Assembly (NCBI GenBank): GCA_014642895.1
Contig: BMJD01000001.1
Location: 297,402-361,401 of the forward strand
DNA: 64,000 bases
From: Lentibacillus populi
Lineage (GTDB): Bacteria > Bacillota > Bacilli > Bacillales > Amphibacillaceae
Direction of reading: 5' to 3'
Position numbers and translations under genes: made by a program. The notes beneath the pieces are model-generated. The model worked only from the letters and a program-made list of their open reading frames with translations. It did no database searches and was not told the origin of the DNA. Positions 45,080 through 53,749 of the stretch are shown one piece after another (position 1 is the first letter of the stretch; every line of letters begins with the position of its first letter).

Positions 45080-45278
45080 GAAAGTATATAAATTTAGGCT
45101 CTATTCTGATCTCGGCAGGGTAAGCCACGTCCGGCTCCAGTGCCCAGCGACTAGTGGACTTCCCTCACCTCCGTACGATAAGTCAACATCGGTTCGCTTT
45201 CAGCTCACCGTGTTTCCTTTATCTCCTACGGCTCAGTCCAGTCCATACGTCGCTAAACGGGCGCTTGCGCCTTTGTTC
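45080..45278 (+). repeat. Modular hairpin repeat HMR, copy g (both cassettes replaced)
   Basis: The minimal complete form. Left end AAATTTAGGCTCTATTCTG; outer arm GTGCCC-AGCGAC (45141-45151) with GTGGAC; CTTCCCTCACC site; CGATAAGTCAACATCGG core; CTTTCAGCTCACC filler for cassette A; TTTCCTTTATCTCC core; CTCAGTCCAGTCC filler for B; closing arm GTCCAT, GTCGCT (45249-45254), GGGCGC. The AGCGAC/GTCGCT pair differs from copy c at both positions yet still pairs. Confidence 0.9.
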
Positions 45279-45321
45279 AAGCTTAATGAAGTTGTAGTAT
45301 TTATTCGAAAATAATGCAATA

Positions 45322-45354
45322 AAAAACCCTTCTTGTAAAAAGAAGGGTTTTTAG
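45322..45354. terminator. Hairpin terminator
   Basis: AAAAACCCTTCTT / AAGAAGGGTTTTT, perfect 13-bp stem, readable in both directions. Confidence 0.83.
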
Positions 45355-45460
45355 GGGGGATGTGCTCTGCTCTTTTGTTGGTTAGGGATAAAAGTTAAGC
45401 TACTGTTATTACTATAAAGGTAATTAAACAACATGTCAATAGGGTTTATTAAAAAAATTA

Positions 45461-45496
45461 AAAAACCCTGCAAAAAAATGAAAGCAGGGTTTTTTA
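45461..45496 (-). terminator. Terminator of yqgY (minus strand)
   Basis: AAAAAACCCTGC / GCAGGGTTTTTT, perfect 12-bp stem just downstream of the minus-strand stop codon. Confidence 0.85.
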
Positions 45497-45516
45497 TCTG
45501 GTTAGCCTGTAATAGC

Positions 45517-45756
45517 CTATTCAAAACCTGGTACAAGGATAAAGTTGGAATACCAAGTGAATCCGACCATAAATACTGTACAATAAGCTCCGAATAAATA
45601 CATATACATGCGTTCAGATAATTTTAAATAGCTAACTGTTAGGAAAAAAGCTGTTTGAACCAAGAATAATAATGCTGTTTTTTGCATGTCGCCTATGTAA
45701 AACATTACTGTAAAAATCCCTGTCCAAAAAGCAAGGACACGAAACATCCGATCCAT
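45517..45756 (-). CDS. yqgY: DUF2626 small membrane protein (YqgY-like)
   Basis: 79 residues with three hydrophobic helices (about 5-20, 27-43, 50-69). The family start MDRMFRVLAFWTGIF is clear. Function unknown. AAGGAGGGG precedes the ATG. yqgX-yqgY order is as in Bacillus subtilis. Confidence 0.85.
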   Translation of the reverse strand: MDRMFRVLAFWTGIFTVMFYIGDMQKTALLFLVQTAFFLTVSYLKLSERMYMYLFGAYCTVFMVGFTWYSNFILVPGFE

Positions 45757-45834
45757 GTTTTCCCCTCCTTTACATCCTTATCATTGATATTATAAACCAG
45801 GAACTGCATAATGTAAATGAATCTTGTTAAACAT

Positions 45835-46524
45835 TTAAAGTTTTGCTACATAACTGCAATTTTCACAGCCTTGAAACATATTTTCTATCTCAATTAAATC
45901 GACATCGGTGAAAAGTGTATCGAACATTCCCTTTAAAAAAGCGTTGTGCATGTTGCAAATCATTGTATGGTTCTTGGTTGCTAATTCCTTGAAGGGACAG
46001 TTATGAATTTGGAAAGAAATGCTATTCGCTTTTGCATCGTATTTGAAATCGGGATACATTCCCAACATTGTCCCAGCATCGTTTAAAATAGTTATTTTTT
46101 GTTCCATTGTCAGCGTATCGGTTAACCTTGCAGATGGATAATGTTCCATAACCTTTGTGCCGTATTTTCTGCCTGTTTCATGTAATGCCTGTCTGCCTTC
46201 CTCACCAAGGTTGATAAATGCTTCAATAAGAATGGTGGAGAGGAGTTTATAATCACGGTGAGGAAAGTTTAATTCGACCACCCCATCGGAGAGCAGATAC
46301 TTCCTGCTCGGTCTACCGCCTTTTCCGGTTTTTTGGGAAAAGGAGTTGATTAATTTTACATCCTCAAGCTTGGACAAATGGAGCCTTGCCACATTTGGAT
46401 GAATATCAAACGCTTCAGCAATTTCAGTTACGTTTACTTCATGATGCTCTTTCACAATATATTGATAAATATTAAATCTGGTTGGATCACTTAAAACATT
46501 GGTTATTTTTAATGTCTTTTCCAT
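45835..46524 (-). CDS. SufR-like HTH regulator with cysteine cluster
   Basis: 229 residues. An ArsR-type winged helix (about 1-70; LSDPTRFNIYQYIV... VARLHLSKLEDVKLI) is followed by a regulatory domain. Cysteines in NCPFKEL, ICNMHNAFLKG and GCENC resemble the C...C...CXXC iron-sulfur site of SufR and related regulators. ATG at 46524 is chosen behind GAGGTGG; an upstream frame extension overlaps the comGG 3' end and a repeat fragment. It may sense iron-sulfur state or redox (inference). Confidence 0.78.
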   Translation of the reverse strand: MEKTLKITNVLSDPTRFNIYQYIVKEHHEVNVTEIAEAFDIHPNVARLHLSKLEDVKLINSFSQKTGKGGRPSRKYLLSDGVVELNFPHRDYKLLSTILIEAFINLGEEGRQALHETGRKYGTKVMEHYPSARLTDTLTMEQKITILNDAGTMLGMYPDFKYDAKANSISFQIHNCPFKELATKNHTMICNMHNAFLKGMFDTLFTDVDLIEIENMFQGCENCSYVAKL

Positions 46525-46624
46525 CGAATCCACCTCACTAACATTATTACCTTTATTATAGTCAATACGTAAAGTGAAATGGGTAAAAAGTAATATTTGT
46601 TGAAAAATGTCCACAAACGCTAGT

Positions 46625-46652
46625 ATCATTCGGTGGCTTTTTGAACCACCTC
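46625..46652 (+). repeat. Fragment resembling the right end of the TTCAAAAAG repeat
   Basis: GGTGGCTTTTTGAACCACC matches the right terminal repeat of the MITE-like family and is itself a small palindrome. No left end is found. Confidence 0.35.
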
Positions 46653-46672
46653 TTATAGTTTGACACGTCCAT

Positions 46673-47065
46673 TTATTCTTTATACACCTTTTCAATTGGT
46701 TCATTCAGTTGAAGTGTATTTATATTGGTATAAGTTTTTTCACCGGTTTCGACGGTGAAAAATAACCGGTATTCCGTTGGTGTCAGTCGATTATAAATTA
46801 TTTTTACATTTCCTGGTGGAAATGAATAGGATACGGTTCCTCTTTCATCAGTATGTGTTCCTGTTTCCACTTTAAATTTTTCCCGTCCCATCTGTACCAA
46901 TGTTTCAATTTTTAACTGTTCCAAGTGATTATGAATAATCCGGATATCATTTTTGTACGTGTTCGTATTTACGGTTAGTACAAATAAGACAATGGCGGTA
47001 ATAAATAATACGTAGGGAAGAAAAAAGCCATGCTGATTATTGGTAAAAGATAATTGTTTTTTCAT
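46673..47065 (-). CDS. comGG: Competence pseudopilus protein ComGG
   Basis: 130 residues with an N-terminal hydrophobic segment (about 13-30; GFFLPYVLFITAIVLFVLT), pilin-like in architecture but with a degenerate cleavage motif, as is usual for ComGG. Last gene of the comG operon, overlapping comGF. A minor pseudopilin of the DNA-uptake pilus. Confidence 0.82.
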   Translation of the reverse strand: MKKQLSFTNNQHGFFLPYVLFITAIVLFVLTVNTNTYKNDIRIIHNHLEQLKIETLVQMGREKFKVETGTHTDERGTVSYSFPPGNVKIIYNRLTPTEYRLFFTVETGEKTYTNINTLQLNEPIEKVYKE

Positions 47066-47486
47066 ACGTTTCCCCTTGTAACGATGTTATGGTTGTGTGG
47101 ATCCCATAAGGAAGCTTTTCAAAAGTAACCGCCTGAATATCTCTTAGGTAAATTTCATGACCGGTTCCCTTGACCTGACGGCGAATCAGATTGCCATATT
47201 GTTCAATTGTTATCGTTTCATCGTCATGATTTAAAAGCTTTACTACTGTTGGTGTAACAGCATAATCTGTCGCTTTCATAACATCATCACGAAGGAAATA
47301 AAAAAATTGCTGAATGGATATTTCCTGATGGTGGGATGAATAATTGACTGATTTAATCAGAAAGGGTGCAAAGGGGAGGCTCATGAACAAAATCGTTATC
47401 GTTAAAAGTAATGTGATAAAGGTAAATCCTCGTTCACTCCCTGGAATAGCCGTACAGGCAAAACGTTTCTTTTTTGTTTTTAACAT
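47037..47486 (-). CDS. comGF: Competence minor pseudopilin ComGF
   Basis: 149 residues from ATG at 47486; a GTG at 47501 is an alternative with a ribosome-binding site too close. The pilin-like N-terminus RGFTFITLLLTITILFMSLPF has a prepilin-peptidase-like site. Overlaps comGE and comGG. Part of the pseudopilus tip. Confidence 0.82.
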   Translation of the reverse strand: MLKTKKKRFACTAIPGSERGFTFITLLLTITILFMSLPFAPFLIKSVNYSSHHQEISIQQFFYFLRDDVMKATDYAVTPTVVKLLNHDDETITIEQYGNLIRRQVKGTGHEIYLRDIQAVTFEKLPYGIHTTITSLQGETYEKTIIFYQ

Positions 47487-47778
47487 TTTTCCATTCGACA
47501 CATCCTTTGACTAAATCATTTTCCATTGTAAATCGGTAAAATAACATTGTAGAATTTTCTACTTTTGCATATGTTGCTGGAGGGAGTGGCTTGTTCTCCC
47601 CCCAGAGGTAGGTCTGTAACTCATCATGTAACTGGTTTGCATGATGCCGCCTTTCCCTTAACACTTCTTCTTCCTTATTGATTAAAGAGGTTAATGGAAT
47701 GACGGTGGTTGTAATCATGAAGATTATGCTAAAAGCTGCTAATACTTCGATGAGCGAAAATCCATTACTGTTTCTCAA
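47434..47778 (-). CDS. comGE: Competence minor pseudopilin ComGE
   Basis: 114 residues. NGFSLIEVLAAFSII is a canonical type IV prepilin cleavage motif with Glu at +5, recognised by ComC. Overlaps comGD by 14 bases and comGF. Confidence 0.85.
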   Translation of the reverse strand: MRNSNGFSLIEVLAAFSIIFMITTTVIPLTSLINKEEEVLRERRHHANQLHDELQTYLWGENKPLPPATYAKVENSTMLFYRFTMENDLVKGCVEWKNVKNKKETFCLYGYSRE

Positions 47779-48196
47779 TGTAGCAACGCCCCTTGCCTAA
47801 CGGAAAAACGATATGATAGGTTGAAGTGGTTGTAACGACCTTTATCCTTCCCGGCTGTTTAATTGTCCCCAGTTTATTAAAGGACACACCTTTTCCCAAT
47901 AAACGCTCGTCTATTTTCCAATCGGATGGAAAAGCGCGTTCAATCAATGTTTTACCATTATCAATTTCAATCGTATAGTGGTTGTTGTTTTTATTTATTT
48001 TTAATTCAATTTTATGGTTTGCAGCATAAGACATGCTTTGCATCAGTAAAATGTCAGATTCAAATGTACGGAAAAACTGTTCTTCTGCTTGTTTATCCAG
48101 AATGGAAAATTGAATAGGAGCGCTAAGCAGGATAAGAAGTGACCAAATGCCAAGAACGAAGATAACCTCCAGCAGTGTGAAGCCGTTTTTTCGCAT
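47765..48196 (-). CDS. comGD: Competence minor pseudopilin ComGD
   Basis: 143 residues with prepilin motif NGFTLLEVIFVLGIW directly at the N-terminus. Beta-rich C-terminal domain. Follows comGC by 8 bases. Confidence 0.88.
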   Translation of the reverse strand: MRKNGFTLLEVIFVLGIWSLLILLSAPIQFSILDKQAEEQFFRTFESDILLMQSMSYAANHKIELKINKNNNHYTIEIDNGKTLIERAFPSDWKIDERLLGKGVSFNKLGTIKQPGRIKVVTTTSTYHIVFPLGKGRCYIEKQ

Positions 48197-48204
48197 GTAA
48201 CGTC

Positions 48205-48507
48205 CTACTTGGGTGCACTGACTTTTCCATCAGTTATCACCAGCGCTTTTCCGTTAGGGCATGTTTTTTGTTTGTCATTGATATATTCCGGTACTAAAAC
48301 GTCGATGCTTGCAGGATAACTTTTCTTGTCCAGATAATAGGAATCGACTTGTGACTGAACAACAGATACTAACGCGTCACAACCTTTTTTGTTTACATCC
48401 TTACTTTTTTCGCCCAGGTTAGGAATGATTAAGATGATTAATACTGAAATAATCATTAAAACAATCAGCATTTCGATTAATGTGAAACCATTTTGATTTT
48501 TGAGCAT
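48205..48507 (-). CDS. comGC: Competence major pseudopilin ComGC
   Basis: 100 residues with prepilin motif QNGFTLIEMLIVLMII. The two cysteines in KGCDALV and KTCPNG could form the disulfide known from Bacillus ComGC. It forms the body of the transformation pilus. Confidence 0.93.
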   Translation of the reverse strand: MLKNQNGFTLIEMLIVLMIISVLIILIIPNLGEKSKDVNKKGCDALVSVVQSQVDSYYLDKKSYPASIDVLVPEYINDKQKTCPNGKALVITDGKVSAPK

Positions 48508-48520
48508 AATACACTTCTCC

Positions 48521-49576
48521 TTATATTGTTTTGATTAACTGAAACATCGGCCACATCAGTGTCATGTAGATAAAAACAATAAACCCTGCCAGAACCAGAA
48601 AGAATATTGGTTGTATATATGTGATACTCTTCATGATTTTGCGGTGTAATTCCTCGGTGAGTAATTCGCCATACATCGATAAATCCTTTTCCAGTGCAGT
48701 AACATCGGCATTTTTTTGGAAAATGACGGAAATTTGTTTATCTAGGAGTTTCAGCTGGGATAACAGACTGGATAGATGTTTTCCATGATTCAATTCCTCG
48801 ATCATCAGGGTGGAATAATAAGCTATTATGGGTAATTTTGTTTGCTTGGACATCGTGGTTAATATTTCTTTTATTGAAATTCCTGTCTTTAACAGGGAAC
48901 TGAAGTGGGTTGCGAATGAAAATGATACATTAATTTGCTTGTATTTGCGATAAACCGGAAGCATACTGTAAATCTTAATTTGCTTGTCAATCCGTATTTT
49001 CCGTTTGTTAAACTGCCATAATCCAGTAGCGATGAGCGCGATAATAAGTAACACAAAAACCAAATTACTTAAAAAGTCGATGATCATAATCGATACGAAT
49101 ACGATGGAAGAAGTTTCGGCATTATATTGAAATAAATCCAGGAAAGAAGGGAGTACGGATTGCTTAATGAAATATAGAAGGATGGAAAAAACAACTAATA
49201 GAATAACCGGATATCTGGCAACCTGCTGGAATTTCTTTGTGTACTGCAGGCGCTGTTCATACATGGACAGGCATTTCTGGATACTTGCCTGGATATCACC
49301 GTTTGCCCGCGCAAAATACAAGTACGAGGTGATAACATGATTAAAGTTTGCTTTCTCAAAGGCCTGGTCAAGCGTACTGCCGTTTTTTAATGCGGTCGTA
49401 ATGGTTGTAGCCGGCTCCAGCATTGTTTTATCCCATTTAACAATTTCCAGTGATTCAATCAAGGTGTAGCCATTTTGCAGCAAACGGGACAAGCGATTTA
49501 AAAACAATAGCTGCTGTTCCTTTTTTACATTTTTATGCCTGATCTCTGTTAAAAATTTTTTCAGATACAAACCCAT
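48521..49576 (-). CDS. comGB: Competence pilus platform protein ComGB
   Basis: 351 residues of the GspF/PilC family with two repeats and three membrane helices (about 135-155, 180-205, 320-345). ATG at 49576 is placed about 9 bases after AGAAGG. Its 5' end lies inside comGA, an overlap of 44 bases. It anchors the pilus assembly ATPase to the membrane. Confidence 0.92.
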   Translation of the reverse strand: MGLYLKKFLTEIRHKNVKKEQQLLFLNRLSRLLQNGYTLIESLEIVKWDKTMLEPATTITTALKNGSTLDQAFEKANFNHVITSYLYFARANGDIQASIQKCLSMYEQRLQYTKKFQQVARYPVILLVVFSILLYFIKQSVLPSFLDLFQYNAETSSIVFVSIMIIDFLSNLVFVLLIIALIATGLWQFNKRKIRIDKQIKIYSMLPVYRKYKQINVSFSFATHFSSLLKTGISIKEILTTMSKQTKLPIIAYYSTLMIEELNHGKHLSSLLSQLKLLDKQISVIFQKNADVTALEKDLSMYGELLTEELHRKIMKSITYIQPIFFLVLAGFIVFIYMTLMWPMFQLIKTI

Positions 49577-50549
49577 ATGCATATGCCTTCTTTCGTAAGT
49601 GATGAAAAGATTGAAAATCATCCATTGCGCGTATATCTCCCCCTTTTAGTACGTTTTCCAGCAGAGTACCATCCAGCAATTCCAGTACTGCAGCCCGTCG
49701 TGTTCGTTTTTTATTTAATTCAAGTGGCAATAATTCAAGCGCCGCAACCGATATAAGGGAATGCTGCAAATCCGGCAATGTAAGCCCCAGCTCCAATAAC
49801 CGGTGGATCGTACCAACCGCGTTTTTGGCATGTAATGTACTTAACACGAGATGGCCTGTTAAGGAGGCCTCAAACGCAAATTTAGCTGTATTCCGGTCCC
49901 GGATTTCACCAACCATAATGATGTCAGGGTCATGCCTGAGTGCCGCCTTTAATCCAGCCTGATAGGTTATCCCGGCTTTTTCATTAACCTGAACCTGTAA
50001 AATGTTGGTGATGTCCTTTTCAACTGGATCTTCCAATGTAATGGTCTGGTAAGAATCTTCCTTTAAGATGGTTTGCAGCAGGGAATATAAGGTAGTGGTC
50101 TTGCCGCTTCCGGTCGGCCCAGTGAAAAGGATGATCCCGGCACGATGCAATATCCATTTTTTTAACCTCTTCAGCTGATTTGGGAATAAGAAGAGTTGGT
50201 CCAGCGTAAGATTTTCTTCCTGTGGGAGCAGGCGGATTGCCAGACTTTCCATGTGATTGACCGGCAGTGTTGATAAACGCAGTGAATAATAGGATAATGC
50301 TGTTTCGAAGTTTATCGTCCCATTTTGCGGCTTTCTGATTTCACCAATATCCATCCCTGATGTGAATTTAAAATAAGTGAGCAGCAATTGGTAGTGGGAT
50401 GCCAGTACAGATTGCTTGAAAATTCGTTTGCCATGAACACGGAAATAAATATCGGTACGGTCTGTAAAGGGGTAGAAGTGAATGTCAGATGCCTGCGTTT
50501 CAATGGCAGACTGGAGAAGTTTGGTTGAGAGAGTTTTGGCGGAGTTCAA
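49533..50549 (-). CDS. comGA: Competence pilus assembly ATPase ComGA
   Basis: 338 residues of the GspE/PilB family. Walker A GPTGSGKTTTLYS, Asp box TLEDPVE and Walker B DPDIIMVGEIRD are intact. TTG start behind GGAGG. First gene of comG; it powers pilus assembly and in Bacillus also affects growth arrest in competent cells. Tandem A/T tracts upstream (50600-50650) could hold ComK sites. Confidence 0.94.
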   Translation of the reverse strand: MNSAKTLSTKLLQSAIETQASDIHFYPFTDRTDIYFRVHGKRIFKQSVLASHYQLLLTYFKFTSGMDIGEIRKPQNGTINFETALSYYSLRLSTLPVNHMESLAIRLLPQEENLTLDQLFLFPNQLKRLKKWILHRAGIILFTGPTGSGKTTTLYSLLQTILKEDSYQTITLEDPVEKDITNILQVQVNEKAGITYQAGLKAALRHDPDIIMVGEIRDRNTAKFAFEASLTGHLVLSTLHAKNAVGTIHRLLELGLTLPDLQHSLISVAALELLPLELNKKRTRRAAVLELLDGTLLENVLKGGDIRAMDDFQSFHHLRKKAYAYGFVSEKIFNRDQA

Positions 50550-50750
50550 TAACTATCGCCTCCATTTTTATATTGTTGTACATACACTATTCGACAAACA
50601 CCGGCAAATTCCTTCTTTTTTTCAAAAAAAATAAAAAAAATTTATCACACATTAACGGGTTTGAACCTGAGCGGGTTTTTACATGTAGTACGGGAAGGTG
50701 CATGGAAAATACAGATATGGAAATACTGAAAACATGCAGTAGTAAATGAG

Positions 50751-50939
50751 GTGATAACAATTTCCGGTAATGACTATGTCAAATACATGACCGAAAAAGT
50801 GGTAACCTACATGGATTCATCAAAGGAGCAGCGAAAAGCAGCAAAAGAGAAGGAAAATCGTGAACAGGCTGTCTATTCTAATCGATGGTTCGGTGTTTTG
50901 CCATTTGCAGTTAAGATGTTAAGGAAGAAAGCACAGTAA
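50751..50939 (+). CDS. yqzE: YqzE-like small protein, divergent from comG
   Basis: 62 residues if GTG at 50751 is the start. The conserved part NDYVKYMTEKVVTYMDSSKEQRK...RWFGVLPFAVKMLRKK matches YqzE. In Bacillus subtilis the gene is linked to comG on the same strand; here it points away. The start is unclear: GAGGTG overlaps the GTG, so ATT at 50760 is another candidate. Confidence 0.75.
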   Translation: MITISGNDYVKYMTEKVVTYMDSSKEQRKAAKEKENREQAVYSNRWFGVLPFAVKMLRKKAQ

Positions 50940-50975
50940 ACAGGCTCACATTTTATGTGGGGCCTGTTTCGTTTA
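50940..50975 (+). terminator. Rho-independent terminator after yqzE
   Basis: AACAGGCTCACAT / GTGGGGCCTGTT with internal wobble, loop TTTAT, followed by TCGTTT. Confidence 0.7.
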
Positions 50976-50979
50976 AGAT

Positions 50980-51127
50980 GATGTTCGAAAAATCACTAAA
51001 TGATGGGCAGCGAGCGCTAGTGTTGACAGTAGGGGATCTTCTGCTAAAACCGCGTAATCACTAACAACAGAGCTTAGCATTTCTTATGCAATCCTGGTGC
51101 TCAATCCGGCAACTGTTGAATACGCAC
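50980..51127 (+). repeat. MITE-like repeat, copy D (diverged)
   Basis: GATGTTCGAAAAATCACTAAATG at the left and GGCAACTGTTGAATACGC at the right; the inner TCTTCTGCTAAAACCGC and CAACAGAG blocks are still clear. It ends a few bases before the yqhG stop codon. Confidence 0.75.
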
Positions 51128-51133
51128 TTTAAT

Positions 51134-51928
51134 TCATTTTATTGTTCCATCCACCAAATAAAAAATCCCGCCATTAATTACTTTATAGGATATCGTCGGC
51201 TGGTAACGATTTTTGATTTCCTGGAGTTCTTTTTCCATTTGTTTGACCAGTTCTTCATCATCCGTTCTATCGTTGTAAAAAGCTTTTAGCATGTTGCTTT
51301 CCTCTTGCAGTGTTTTTATGGATTCTTCCGCCCAGTCATTTGCTTGCTTCGCTACATGCTGATCAATTACGGATTCAATACGCAAAAACCCGCTTTTTAC
51401 CTTGATTAGCGGTGATATCGTAAAACAATAATCAGCTGCTGCCAGTTGTAACGGTATTTCCTTCAACTGATCCATCATGGCAAATTTCATCATGCCATTA
51501 ACTAACTGCAGTCCGATCGAGATGATCTCATCCTTTTTTTGTTTTCCGATATAACTAATTTTCATATTGACCACAAGCCATGGATAGAGAGCGGTTTTTA
51601 CCGTCGTATCAAGTTGCTGAAATAATTTTGTATATTTTTCATTGTTTGTCAAATGGGAGAATATTTGATGCAGCCTTGGACTGCCAAAATGGATCCATTC
51701 GCCTTTTTCCTCCTGCTTATCAGGATTCGTAATCAGTGTTAATTGCATCGGATCCCCTTTATTACCCATTTTTTTGATATAGTGCCAGTAAAAAGGCCGA
51801 TTCATTAACGCCCTGTCCATTTCTTCTGTCAATTGAACGGTTAATATACCATCCTCATTTTGAATCAATGAACAGTCATGAGCAGTAAAATAATGTTCAA
51901 GAAATTGATTCAGATTTTCAATTGCCAT
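51134..51928 (-). CDS. yqhG: YqhG-like protein
   Basis: 264 residues. Starts MAIENLNQFLEHYFTAHDC. Two-part protein with a C-terminal coiled coil (about 205-250) and a beta finish. YqhG is always coupled to the SNF2-type gene yqhH in Bacillaceae. Function unknown. Overlaps yqhH by 11 bases; ATG at 51928 preferred over an upstream frame extension. Confidence 0.85.
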   Translation of the reverse strand: MAIENLNQFLEHYFTAHDCSLIQNEDGILTVQLTEEMDRALMNRPFYWHYIKKMGNKGDPMQLTLITNPDKQEEKGEWIHFGSPRLHQIFSHLTNNEKYTKLFQQLDTTVKTALYPWLVVNMKISYIGKQKKDEIISIGLQLVNGMMKFAMMDQLKEIPLQLAAADYCFTISPLIKVKSGFLRIESVIDQHVAKQANDWAEESIKTLQEESNMLKAFYNDRTDDEELVKQMEKELQEIKNRYQPTISYKVINGGIFYLVDGTIK

Positions 51929-53573
51929 ATTGCTGTTCCTCGCTAACTGCATCGTCATGTTTGTATTGAATGATAGAAGTAAGATTGTCCAATTTAATTT
52001 TTGCCTCCCCGGTTGAGGTAGATTCGGAAAAAATTGATTTTATTTCGTCCTCAAGATCGGTGATGTTCAGGTCGGCAAGGATCGTGTCCAAGTGGCCAAT
52101 TACCGTCTCGAACAGATTTATTTTTTCATATAACAATGTCATGATATGTTCCTCAACCGTTCCGCGGACAGCGAAATTATAAATATGCACATCTTTTTCC
52201 TGTCCGTATCGGTGAATCCGGCCGATGCGCTGCTCCAGCCGCATTGGATTCCATGGTAAGTCATAATTGATCATGTAGTTGCAAAACTGCAGGTTAATCC
52301 CTTCACCGCCAGCTTCTGTCGCAATCAGCACCTGTGCATGATCCCTGAAAAGCTGCCGCATCCAGTCTTTTTTACCTCGCTTAAAGCCACCTCGAAATGG
52401 AACGGATGTGATATTGCTCTGCTGCAAATACCACTGCAAATAAAGCTGGGTCGCGCGGTATTCAGTAAAAATAATTACTTTTTCGCCTGGATTTTGCTGA
52501 ATTAATTCCACTACTTTTTTCGCTTTTGCATGATGTGGAAGCTGTTCGATTTTCTCAGCAAGCTGCAGAAATACTTCACTGGCATTTTCACTATCAGCCA
52601 TTTTTTTCAGTGACAGGTAGCAAGCCTCACGTGACGAGCAGATTTCCCGGAGCAACGTAAGTTTGGTGAATGAGGCGGCGAAAAGTACACTGTCAAGTTT
52701 TTGGTAAAAGTCCAGTTCAGCATCGGTAAAATCGATCCAAATCGTCTCAATGTGGCGTTTCGCATTGCTTAAATCAGTACTGTCCCTCGTATTGCGTATC
52801 ATTACCTTTTGAACCAGTTGCTTTAAATATGCATCCTGCTTAATTTGATTCCGGTCTTTCCCATATTGTTCAAGGAACGATTCATAATTTCCTAAATGGC
52901 CAGGTTTTAGGATCGATACTAAGTTGAAAATTTCAACGAGACGATTTTGTACCGGTGTAGCTGTTAATAACAAACAATATTTTTTCGTTAAAGAACGGAC
53001 AAATTCATAGTTTTTTGTTTTATGATTTTTTAATTTATGTGCCTCATCGATCAGTATAAAATCATAGTCAATCTCTAAAATTTGTTCCCGGTGTGGTGAC
53101 CGTTTTGCCGTATCAATAGAAGAAATCAGGATGTCACACTGCTCCCACGCGTAATTCCGGCGATGGGCTATAGCTGGGATGTAGAACTTGCTATTCAGTT
53201 CCTTCTCCCATTGATTAACTAATGATGCAGGTACGAGGATCAGCGCTTTTTTTACCAGTCCCCGAATCATATATTCTTTTAAAATTAACCCGGCCTCGAT
53301 TGTTTTTCCCAGACCTACCTCATCAGCCAAAATGGCTCGTCCGTTCATTTCTTCAACAACCTGTTCGGCACATGTAACTTGATGCGGTAAAAAGTTAACA
53401 TGCGGGAGATAATCCAGAGCGCGCAGCCCGTTGAATGATGGTGCCATCATTGTTGTTTCCGCTTCATAAGCCATGTTAAACAGATCCCATGGAGAATAGC
53501 GATTTTCTTTATCCAGACTTTCCTGCAAATGATCGATAAATGTCGTATCTTTTTGTAGTTGAATGTCATTCAT
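51918..53573 (-). CDS. yqhH: SNF2-family helicase-like ATPase (YqhH)
   Basis: 551 residues. Motif I ADEVGLGKTIEAGLI, motif II LIDEAHKLKN, motif III LLTATPVQN, motif V ATEAGGEGINLQFC and motif VI QRIGRIHRYGQ are intact. It resembles RapA-like ATPases, which recycle RNA polymerase or remodel DNA-protein complexes. No nuclease domain. Coupled to yqhG and next to gcvT as in Bacillus subtilis. Confidence 0.92.
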   Translation of the reverse strand: MNDIQLQKDTTFIDHLQESLDKENRYSPWDLFNMAYEAETTMMAPSFNGLRALDYLPHVNFLPHQVTCAEQVVEEMNGRAILADEVGLGKTIEAGLILKEYMIRGLVKKALILVPASLVNQWEKELNSKFYIPAIAHRRNYAWEQCDILISSIDTAKRSPHREQILEIDYDFILIDEAHKLKNHKTKNYEFVRSLTKKYCLLLTATPVQNRLVEIFNLVSILKPGHLGNYESFLEQYGKDRNQIKQDAYLKQLVQKVMIRNTRDSTDLSNAKRHIETIWIDFTDAELDFYQKLDSVLFAASFTKLTLLREICSSREACYLSLKKMADSENASEVFLQLAEKIEQLPHHAKAKKVVELIQQNPGEKVIIFTEYRATQLYLQWYLQQSNITSVPFRGGFKRGKKDWMRQLFRDHAQVLIATEAGGEGINLQFCNYMINYDLPWNPMRLEQRIGRIHRYGQEKDVHIYNFAVRGTVEEHIMTLLYEKINLFETVIGHLDTILADLNITDLEDEIKSIFSESTSTGEAKIKLDNLTSIIQYKHDDAVSEEQQYGN

Positions 53574-53593
53574 GTAATCTACTTCCTTTTAGA

Positions 53594-53749
53594 GAATGTT
53601 TAAAACGTACCAAATAATAAGCGATGGCATTTGGGGGTCCTTCTGCTTAAAACCACCAACAGCAGAAGTCACGCCCTTTGCAAGATTTCGGTGCTCGGGA
53701 GCTGTGCCGCCTTGACCTTTAAGAACCAATTCCGCAGCTTTTTGAACAC
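53594..53749 (+). repeat. MITE-like repeat, copy E (diverged)
   Basis: Left AGAATGTTTAAAACGTACCAAATAATAAGCG, right CGCAGCTTTTTGAACACT; inner hairpin CTTCTGCT...AGCAGAAG is perfect. It lies between divergent yqhH and the glycine riboswitch. Confidence 0.75.

Noticed and set aside
46525..46704. N-terminal extension of the SufR-like regulator
   Set aside because: No ribosome-binding site, overlaps comGG and a repeat remnant; the family start fits ATG 46524.
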